Origin: Bacillus pseudomycoides
GTDB lineage: Bacteria; Bacillota; Bacilli; Bacillales; Bacillaceae_G
Assembly: GCF_002551005.1 (NCBI RefSeq)
Contig: NZ_NVOY01000015.1
Location: 6,989 to 69,352 of the forward strand
Direction of reading: 5' to 3'
DNA: 62,364 bases
This document shows positions 56,387 to 62,364 of this stretch, piece after piece. How positions within the stretch are numbered: position 1 is the first letter of the stretch; each line of letters starts with the position of its first letter. Position numbers and translations under genes: made by a program. The notes under the pieces were generated by a model. It searched no databases. It was not told the origin of the DNA and saw only the letters and a program-made list of their open reading frames with translations.

Positions 56387-57160
56387 ATGAGAGAAAAAAT
56401 TCAACTAGAATTAGAAAGAATCGAGAAAGAGAATGATGTGAAAATCTTGTTTGCAGTTGAATCAGGGAGTCGTGCATGGGGGTTTCCATCAAAAGATAGC
56501 GATTATGATGTGCGTTTTGTATATGTACACCGATTGGAATGGTATTTATCAATTGAGCCGAAGAGGGACGTTATTGAGTATCCAATTAACGATGCCCTTG
56601 ATATAAGTGGTTGGGAACTCCGCAAGGCACTGCAGTTATTTTCTAAATCGAATCCAGCTTTGTTGGAATGGATCAGTTCACCGATTGTATACGCTAAGGC
56701 ATCCAATCTTTCGGAGCGTTTGCAGGAAATGAGCAGTCAGTTTGATCCAAAAGCAACGGTATATCATTATTTACATATGGCATCCAAAAACTATCGCGCA
56801 TTTTTGCAAGGTGAAGAAGTAAAGCTGAAGAAATATTTTTATGTATTACGTCCGATACTGGCGTGCAAATGGTTAGAAGAGAAAGGAATATTGCCACCTG
56901 TTGAGTTTGAAAAATTAGTGAATGGACTAGCGCTGGATGCGGAACTTTTACAAGAAATCGAGGAACTACTTGAGAAGAAAAAAGCGGGTATAGAGCTGGA
57001 TAGCGGACCAAGAATTACGTTACTGAATGAATTTTTAGAAGAGCAGATTACCTATTATGAAGAGTACGTGAAGAGTTTAGCAAAGAAATCAGTTATAGAT
57101 ATTGAAAAGTTAAATGTACTGTTTCAAGATATGTTGCAGCAAAGCTGGAAAGAGCACTAA
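56387..57160 (+). CDS. YcgL-type nucleotidyltransferase (Pol-beta fold)
   Basis: The 257-residue protein has ESGSRAWGFPSKDSDYDVRF (about residues 24-43), the GS...DxD nucleotidyltransferase signature, and the conserved SWELRKALQLFSKSNPALLEW-type region (starts SGWELRKAL). Members of this family (DUF4111/YcgL-like) are predicted RNA- or toxin-antitoxin-related nucleotidyltransferases; the function here is unknown. ATG 56387 is best supported by GAGAGTGAT; in-frame ATGs at 56342 and 56372 are alternatives. Confidence 0.8.
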   Translation: MREKIQLELERIEKENDVKILFAVESGSRAWGFPSKDSDYDVRFVYVHRLEWYLSIEPKRDVIEYPINDALDISGWELRKALQLFSKSNPALLEWISSPIVYAKASNLSERLQEMSSQFDPKATVYHYLHMASKNYRAFLQGEEVKLKKYFYVLRPILACKWLEEKGILPPVEFEKLVNGLALDAELLQEIEELLEKKKAGIELDSGPRITLLNEFLEEQITYYEEYVKSLAKKSVIDIEKLNVLFQDMLQQSWKEH

Positions 57161-57240
57161 TCATAGTAGTGCTCTTTCTTATATGAGAGAGGAAATTTTA
57201 TATTTAACTATACAAAAACATTTTTCGATATCTAAATGGC

Positions 57241-57350
57241 GGCTATGCAAAATACACCATGACCGCTACTGGCATGCGGCAGCAAAAGGCCCTGACCGTT
57301 TCTACGCACGGCCAGATGCTCTCGCCCTCCCAAAAAAAGCGGTGTTTATG
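57241..57350 (+). repeat. Dispersed repeat, copy E
   Basis: Contains ATGCAAAATACACCATGACC, GCAGCAAAAGGCCCTGACC, then GCACGGCCAGATGCTCTCGC and a trailing CCTCCCAAAAAAAGC. It lies between converging genes. Confidence 0.78.
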
Positions 57351-57391
57351 TCCTTTTTAACTTCTATATATACAAGGGTGAGTTTACAGCA

Positions 57392-58918
57392 TCACATATC
57401 TTCGATTCTTTTTAACGCTTCATCTGCTGGCCCTTCAATTACTTCTCCTTCAATTGAAAAACGTGAACCGTGACAAGGACAATCCCATGTACATTCACCG
57501 CTATTCCACTCCACTTCGCAGCCTAAATGTGTACAAGTTGTATCGACAATGTGAAGTTTCCCATTCTCGTCTTTATAGGCACCGGCACGTTTCCCGTTTA
57601 CTCTGACAACAGCACCTTCTCCGTTTTCAAGATCTTCTGGTTTCCGAAGAGCAAACTCCAATTTTCCTTCAATTAAATGTTTTGCTACGTCGAGGTTTTG
57701 TGTAACAAACGTTTTTAAATCTGGATTCGTATGGAATCGTGATGGTGCATAGAGTTCCTTATAGGGACTATCGATTTTCATAATGGATGCTTTTAGTAAT
57801 AAAGCTGCTGCAGTTCCATTTGTCATGCCCCATTTGCGGTAACCTGTTGCGACAAAAATGTTAGGATTATTTTCATTAATGTGCCCGACATAAGGAACTT
57901 TATCGAGTGTAATTAAGTCTTGTGTTGCCCATCTGTATGGAATTTCTTCTATGCCAAAGGTTTCTTCGCCAAATGTTTGCAGTGCTTCGTAATGGTTCAT
58001 CATGTTAATGCCTTGTCCCGTTTTATGACTTTCACCGCCAATTAACACGAGTTTCTCGCCGTCCATTGTAGTATAGCGGAGGGATCGTTTTGGATTATCG
58101 ACGCTTATATACATTCCTCCTGGATACTCTTGCTTTGTTTTCACGCCAAGGACATAAGAGCGTTCCGCATACATTCTTGCGAAGAAGAAGCTGTTTGCAT
58201 CATAAAAAGGAAAATGTGAACAAGAAATAACGTGACCGCAAGTGATTCGATGTCCATCTTTTGTGATTACTTGTTGATAAAATCCTTTTTCTACATCAAT
58301 TGCAGTTGTATTTTCATATAGAACGCCGCCAGCTTTAATAAATTGTTCGACAAGTGCCGCTAGGTAGCGAAGCGGGTGGAATTGTGCTTGATTTCTTATA
58401 ACAAGTGCAGCTTTTACGGGAATAGGAAGTGGGATACTTTCTACATATTCACCGGGGATATTAAGCTGTTTGTATGCTTCTAATTCTTCTGTTAACTTGT
58501 GTAGATTGTCGATTGAGTTTGTATACAGGTAAGCATCTTCTTCTGTGAAATCACATTGAATATTGTGCTGCTGTACGGTATCTTTTATAAATTGCAGTGC
58601 TTCATTGTTTGCTTCGTAATATAATTTCGCTTTTTCTTCTCCAAAGTGATTGATGAGCTCATTGTAAATAAGATCATGCTGCGTTGTAATCTTTGCGGTT
58701 GTATGTCCAGTTGTTCCGTTTAAAATATTTCCTGCATCAATTAAAGCAACTTTGACTCCTTCTTTAGCGAGCAAGTAGGCTGTTGTGATGCCAGTGATAC
58801 CCGCTCCAACGATAGAAACTTCCGTTCTTATGTTCTCTGTTAACTTTGGGAAGGTAGGCAATTGAATAGAATCACGCCAATACGGTTCTGGAAATTTTGG
58901 GAGCTGATTGTGTTCCAA
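57392..58918 (-). CDS. FAD-dependent oxidoreductase with C-terminal Rieske [2Fe-2S] domain
   Basis: The 508-residue protein has an N-terminal DAO-type FAD domain (SIVGAGITGITTAYLLAKEG, residues about 34-53) and a C-terminal Rieske domain with CTHLGC and CPCHGSRFS (about residues 460-490), providing Cys-His/Cys-His ligands. Similar fusions occur in Bacillus (YhfW-like). The DAO part could pass electrons to the Fe-S centre. The substrate is unknown. It converges on the nucleotidyltransferase gene with a dispersed repeat between them. Confidence 0.9.
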   Translation of the reverse strand: MEHNQLPKFPEPYWRDSIQLPTFPKLTENIRTEVSIVGAGITGITTAYLLAKEGVKVALIDAGNILNGTTGHTTAKITTQHDLIYNELINHFGEEKAKLYYEANNEALQFIKDTVQQHNIQCDFTEEDAYLYTNSIDNLHKLTEELEAYKQLNIPGEYVESIPLPIPVKAALVIRNQAQFHPLRYLAALVEQFIKAGGVLYENTTAIDVEKGFYQQVITKDGHRITCGHVISCSHFPFYDANSFFFARMYAERSYVLGVKTKQEYPGGMYISVDNPKRSLRYTTMDGEKLVLIGGESHKTGQGINMMNHYEALQTFGEETFGIEEIPYRWATQDLITLDKVPYVGHINENNPNIFVATGYRKWGMTNGTAAALLLKASIMKIDSPYKELYAPSRFHTNPDLKTFVTQNLDVAKHLIEGKLEFALRKPEDLENGEGAVVRVNGKRAGAYKDENGKLHIVDTTCTHLGCEVEWNSGECTWDCPCHGSRFSIEGEVIEGPADEALKRIEDM

Positions 58919-59459
58919 GTGAATGCACCTCTTATTCTAATAAATTCTTATTAGTTATTTTTTCCAAACAGGGAAATTTCATGTATTTAAATTGAATTTC
59001 TAAAAACTATTTTTAAATAATTTTTTTAGAGGGAGTTTTATATACAGTTTTGTATTTTAAGTGAATGGGTAGAACGCAGAATAAATAAGATAAGTATAGT
59101 ATTTACCGTGAAATGAAGTAATTAGCGAAGGAAGGATGAAAAGATAATAGGAAGTGTAAATGCTGGTAAATAAACGCTTTTTCTTTAGTAACATAGAAAG
59201 TAATTATGAAAGTATAACCAACTTTTATTACTAGGTCATAAAAGTTATTGACAATACAGAAAGCGTACTGATATGATTCATCTTGTGGAAAGGTTGATAA
59301 AGGGTAAAAAGAGAAATGTTTTTCAATGAATAATAATTGTAAGAGTGAGTGAGCATAATTTTCTGTGAGAAAGAAAATTTATAATACTAGTTATTATCAA
59401 TCTGGAAGCGATAACCGATGCAAAGTGCGTAAGCGCGGCATGAGAAAGGGGCACAAGTA
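58919..59459. promoter_or_regulatory. Promoter and long leader of the desaturase gene
   Basis: TTGACA (59248-59253) and TATGAT (59272-59277) with an 18-base spacer form a sigma-A promoter about 180 bases before the desaturase ATG. The leader contains ATTTTCT / AGAAAAT (about 59359-59379) and a GC-richer stretch GCAAAGTGCGTAAGCGCGGC just before the ribosome binding site, both able to fold. A thermosensitive or otherwise regulatory leader is possible; no named riboswitch is recognised. Nothing else is seen from 58919 to 59240. Confidence 0.5.
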
Positions 59460-60539
59460 ATGAAGGATCTTCATACGTTTGGCTGGTATGCAGCACGTGT
59501 ATCACCACATTTGCCAAAAAAGGCATTTAAACCAGTCCCAGCTCGTTTGTTTGGCGGACTAGCCTACTTATTAATTACGATAGCAGGGTTTTTGGCAATT
59601 GGCTTATTCAATTTGAATGTGTGGGCCAACCTTGGAATTGCAATCGTTTTAGGATTGTGTTTTGCATCTATGGGATTTCTTGGACATGAAATTTTACATG
59701 GTACAGTAGTAAGAAAAGCTTGGTTAAGAGATTTTCTTGGAGCAATTGCGTTTATGCCGTTATCAACTGGACCAAAGTTGTGGAGAAAGTGGCATAATTT
59801 AACGCACCATGTGCACACACAACATGAGGAGCATGATCCAGATGCGTGGCCAACGATGGATAAGTTTAAGAAAAGCAAATTTTTACGCTGGGTATATCGC
59901 CTTCCGTTACATGTGCGTTCTTTCTTTAGCTTTTTATCGTTAACAATTCAATTTACAATGCATTCGTCTCGTATGTTTTTCCTTTTTATTAAGGAATTTA
60001 AACCGCAGAATCAAAAATCTGTGTGGTTCCAGCTTCTTTTGCCGTGGACAGTATGGATTAGTTTATTGTTTATTATGGGTCCTACAAAGTGGTTGTTTGC
60101 GTATGTCATTCCATTGTTAATTGCGAATTTCATTGTAATGGGGTATATTGCAACAAATCACCGTTTGAATCCAATTGTTCCTGTAAACGATCCGCTTGCA
60201 AACTGTTTATCGGTAACAGTGCCGCGCTGGGTAGACGTATTACATTTTAACTTCTCATATCATACAGAACATCACTTGTTCCCAGGTATGAGCTCGAAAT
60301 ACTATCCATTAGTAAAAGAGAAAATTAAAGAAATGTGGCCAGAGCGCTATCATGAAATGCCGATGGAGAAAGCGTTAGCTGCTCTTTGGAATACACCGCG
60401 TGTGTATTATCAAGGTAGTGAGTTAGTTGATCCGCATAAAGCGCATTTATACGGCTCTTTAGGGAATGGCTTAGATCCTGCGAATATTCAATATCGCCAG
60501 GAAAATATAGAAAAATCAAAAGCTGCGAAAAACGGCTAA
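59460..60539 (+). CDS. Membrane fatty acid desaturase
   Basis: The 359-residue protein has four or more membrane helices and the three histidine boxes: GHEILHG (about residue 77), HNLTHHVHTQHEEHD (about 112-126) and YHTEHHLFPG (about 274). These bind a di-iron centre that introduces double bonds into membrane lipids. AAGGGG precedes the ATG. Long upstream leader noted separately. Bacillus Des-type enzymes are cold-induced; a DesK/DesR pair is not in this window. Confidence 0.92.
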   Translation: MKDLHTFGWYAARVSPHLPKKAFKPVPARLFGGLAYLLITIAGFLAIGLFNLNVWANLGIAIVLGLCFASMGFLGHEILHGTVVRKAWLRDFLGAIAFMPLSTGPKLWRKWHNLTHHVHTQHEEHDPDAWPTMDKFKKSKFLRWVYRLPLHVRSFFSFLSLTIQFTMHSSRMFFLFIKEFKPQNQKSVWFQLLLPWTVWISLLFIMGPTKWLFAYVIPLLIANFIVMGYIATNHRLNPIVPVNDPLANCLSVTVPRWVDVLHFNFSYHTEHHLFPGMSSKYYPLVKEKIKEMWPERYHEMPMEKALAALWNTPRVYYQGSELVDPHKAHLYGSLGNGLDPANIQYRQENIEKSKAAKNG

Positions 60540-60577
60540 AGCATAAACATAAGTTTAGAATATGGTATAAAAGCCCT

Positions 60578-60650
60578 TTTTTAAGAGGGGGAGAGCACCT
60601 GGCCGTGCGTAGAAGCGGTCAGGGCTTTTTTCTGCATAGCAACGATATAT
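60578..60650 (-). repeat. Dispersed repeat, copy F
   Basis: Minus strand: ATGCAGAAAAAAGCCCTGAC then GCACGGCCAGGTGCTCTCC. AAAAGCCC (60570-60577) and GGGCTTTT (60621-60628) flank most of it, so this copy may also end the desaturase transcript. Confidence 0.75.
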
Positions 60651-60671
60651 AAAGCCTTCATATTTAATAAT

Positions 60672-60705
60672 AAAAGCACGAGCTCGTAAAGAGTTCGTGC
60701 TTTTT
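60672..60705. terminator. Bidirectional terminator between desaturase and ABC permease
   Basis: AAAAGCACGA / TCGTGCTTTTT around a 13-base loop. Confidence 0.85.
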
Positions 60706-61399
60706 ACATAGGGACTTCTTTTTGTTTTGCCGCTTGTGTGTAATTCGTATTTTTTCGTGCCAATCTTTTTTCAAGAAGATGTACAAAGTACGTAAATAGA
60801 AGGACAAGCGCGAGGTAATAGATACTGACAATCATGTATGTTTCGAGCTGCTGAAAGTTTGCGGCAGCTTCAGAAAGCCCAGTGCCCCACAGCTCTGACA
60901 TTCCTACATAGGCAACGAGAGAAGAGTCTTTAAGACCGATAATGAACTGATTGCCAAGCGGCGGAATAGACAAACGAAACGCTTGAGGCAAAATAATACG
61001 CCGCATTGCTAAAGGGTATGTCATTCCTAAAGAGCGAGCTGCTTCAAGTTGGCCGCGGTCCACGGATTGAATAGAGCCCCTAAAAATTTCTGTAATATAA
61101 GCACCGTTATGAATAGCGAGAGCAATTGCACCTGCCCAAAACGGGGATAAGACAATAATAGATGTAATTCCAAAGTAGAGGATCATAATTTGTACAACTA
61201 GCGGTATCCCGCGAATAATCGCAATGTATACATGGGCAATTCCATTTAAGAGTTTGCTATTGGAGATACGAAAAAAGGCAAACAGCAATCCAATTAAGGA
61301 TCCAAGTAATAAGGATGTTATTGTTAATTGTAATGTAATGACAATTGCTTTTAGGAACGCTGGATATGTAGATATGAAGATATCAATCACGGTTATCAC
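60704..61399 (-). CDS. Polar amino acid ABC transporter permease
   Basis: The 231-residue protein has about five membrane helices and the EAA loop EAARSLGMTYPLAMRRIILPQAF (starts EAARSLGMTYPL, about residue 118) typical of HisM/GlnP permeases. It follows the binding-protein gene by 79 bases on the same strand, with a hairpin between them. The ATP-binding subunit is not in the window. The substrate is an amino acid; which one is unknown. Confidence 0.92.
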   Translation of the reverse strand: MITVIDIFISTYPAFLKAIVITLQLTITSLLLGSLIGLLFAFFRISNSKLLNGIAHVYIAIIRGIPLVVQIMILYFGITSIIVLSPFWAGAIALAIHNGAYITEIFRGSIQSVDRGQLEAARSLGMTYPLAMRRIILPQAFRLSIPPLGNQFIIGLKDSSLVAYVGMSELWGTGLSEAAANFQQLETYMIVSIYYLALVLLFTYFVHLLEKRLARKNTNYTQAAKQKEVPM

Positions 61400-61434
61400 C
61401 TCTGTATTGGTTTATTTTCATTACTATGGTAGCG

Positions 61435-61460
61435 ATGCCCCGCTAAAGGATGCGGGGCAT
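61435..61460 (-). other. Intercistronic hairpin between binding protein and permease genes
   Basis: ATGCCCCGC / GCGGGGCAT, a 9-bp GC-rich stem with an 8-base loop and no T tract on the minus strand. It probably stabilises the upstream message so that more binding protein than permease is made. Confidence 0.6.
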
Positions 61461-61478
61461 TATTTATGTGTAAAAAAT

Positions 61479-62264
61479 CTATTTTTCTTTTTCACCTAGA
61501 ATGTTACGGCCAAACCACTTTTTACTGATTTTTTCATAGGTGCCATCTTGAATAATTTCATCTAGTGCTTTATTTAATTTTTGCAGCAACTCTTTATCGT
61601 CTTTGCGAACAGCGATGGCCATTTCATCAAGAGACAGTGGTTTTCCAGCATCTTTTATATTTGCTTTTCCTTCTTTCATCATGCGTAGGCCTACCATTTG
61701 ATCTGTGACAACAGCATCAACTCGCCCTGGTTCTAAGTCCATAAGTGCAGTAATATCACTATCGTATTCTGTAATTTGATCTGTTTGCTTAGCAATAAGT
61801 GTTTTGAATGTACTTGCTTTTACAACACCTACTTTTTTTCCTTTTAAATCTTCAGCGGAGGAGATGGAGTTGTTCGTTTTTGTAACGAAAATTTGGGCTC
61901 CAGAACGATAGTATGGATTCGTAAAATTAACTGCTTTTAGACGATCTTCTGTGATGGCCATACTTCCTAAAATTACATCATATTTTTTTGCTTGCAATCC
62001 TTGGATTAACGTTTCCCAAGGATTTGTGACAGGAACAGCCTTCATATTCATTTTCTTAGCAAGAGCTTCACCAATTTCGACGTCAAAGCCGACAAGCTTA
62101 CTATTTTCTTTAAAGTTAAACGGTTTATACAAACCGCTCATTGCGTAGCGAAATTCTTTCTTTCCATCGGTTGATGAAGTACTGCTTTCTTTACTACAGG
62201 CACCTAATACTAAAGAAGCACATAATGTAATCGCTGCTATTGCTTTAAACATCTTTCGTTTCAT
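61479..62264 (-). CDS. Amino acid ABC transporter substrate-binding lipoprotein
   Basis: The 261-residue protein has a lipoprotein signal (LCASLVLGACSKES, Cys 23) and the SBP family 3 pattern: FNFKENSKLVGFDVEIGEAL, LKGKKVGVVKAST and a C-terminal GTYEKISKKWFGRN. It captures an amino acid for the downstream permease. AGGTGC lies before the ATG. A bcr-like repeat occupies the upstream region to the window edge. Confidence 0.93.
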   Translation of the reverse strand: MKRKMFKAIAAITLCASLVLGACSKESSTSSTDGKKEFRYAMSGLYKPFNFKENSKLVGFDVEIGEALAKKMNMKAVPVTNPWETLIQGLQAKKYDVILGSMAITEDRLKAVNFTNPYYRSGAQIFVTKTNNSISSAEDLKGKKVGVVKASTFKTLIAKQTDQITEYDSDITALMDLEPGRVDAVVTDQMVGLRMMKEGKANIKDAGKPLSLDEMAIAVRKDDKELLQKLNKALDEIIQDGTYEKISKKWFGRNILGEKEK

Positions 62265-62280
62265 AAAAGCACCTCCAAGT

Positions 62281-62364
62281 GTTATCCCGCATTAACGGGC
62301 AGTAAGACCCCCACCTCAAAATTGAGACAGAAGCAAAGAAGGTCGGTGGGGGATAACTGCCCGT
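62281..62364 (-). repeat. bcr-like hairpin repeat, copy 2 (reaches the window edge)
   Basis: On the minus strand a CCCCCACC...GGTGGGGG hairpin is followed by CTTACTGCCCGTTAATGCGG then GATAAC, the same flank as at 28975-29001. A second GGGCAGTTATCCC segment lies at the window edge. It sits between the binding-protein promoter region and whatever lies beyond. Confidence 0.6.

Overview
The window looks like a chromosomal segment of a Bacillus cereus group bacterium. It is AT-rich, with GGAGG-type ribosome binding sites and many TTG/GTG starts. Its gene content is typical of that group: ahpC-ahpF under a PerR-like box, a CcpA-type cre before an mtnK-mtnA-aldolase cluster, a Rap/Phr pair, an LXG polymorphic toxin with SUKH immunity genes, and an N-succinylamino-acid racemase cluster. 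I assign the group from remembered family similarity; no search was run.

Region 1 (1-10330) is a complete type I-B CRISPR-Cas locus, Cst/Tneap-like: cas6-cas8b-cas7-cas5-cas3-cas4-cas1-cas2, a leader, and an array of 11 perfect plus 9 decayed repeats. A group II intron remnant follows. Upstream of cas6, on the minus strand, lie two degenerate CRISPR repeats. The pseudo-spacer between and into them nearly duplicates the cas promoter region (11 exact bases, one extra base, 11 more exact bases), and the promoter copy has CCT where a PAM should be. This looks like a crRNA-like regulator that would steer Cascade onto its own promoter (CreR-like) and is the best candidate for a notable system here.

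Region 2 (10349-13502) encodes a GNAT acyltransferase, an N-succinylamino-acid racemase broken by a frameshift, and a divergent M20 hydrolase: a D- to L-amino-acid conversion set with a damaged middle step. Region 3 (13580-21100) has an aquaporin, a methyltransferase, a rap-phr pair, and an LXG toxin whose C-terminal nuclease is frameshifted at a TA tract, followed by one intact and one frameshifted SUKH immunity gene.

Region 4 (21370-28780) is a carboxylate module: a CitA/DcuS-type two-component system, a KdgT-family permease behind a cre site, an NAD-malic enzyme and a YjeM-like permease. The kinase and malic-enzyme genes look more GC-rich than their surroundings. Region 5 (28900-37610) has an MFS transporter with a YeiL-type regulator, a YafY/GyrI divergent cluster, a LytTR regulator next to a CoA-transferase with direct repeats between them, and a membrane protein with Asp-box repeats.

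Region 6 (37677-62364) holds ahpF-ahpC, the mtnK-mtnA-aldolase (probably 5-deoxyribose salvage) operon, a secreted Cry1Ac-D-VI-repeat protein, a lipoprotein, a glycosyltransferase / LTA-synthase-like / small membrane peptide operon, tandem sensor kinases (the first with a degenerate ATPase domain), a double P-loop ATPase, two FAD oxidoreductases (one with a Rieske domain), a nucleotidyltransferase, a fatty-acid desaturase, and an amino-acid ABC transporter without its ATPase in view. A dispersed repeat of roughly 80-140 bases occurs seven times between 43.1 and 60.7 kb. Two hairpin elements sharing a distinctive flank lie near 28.9 kb and at the right edge.
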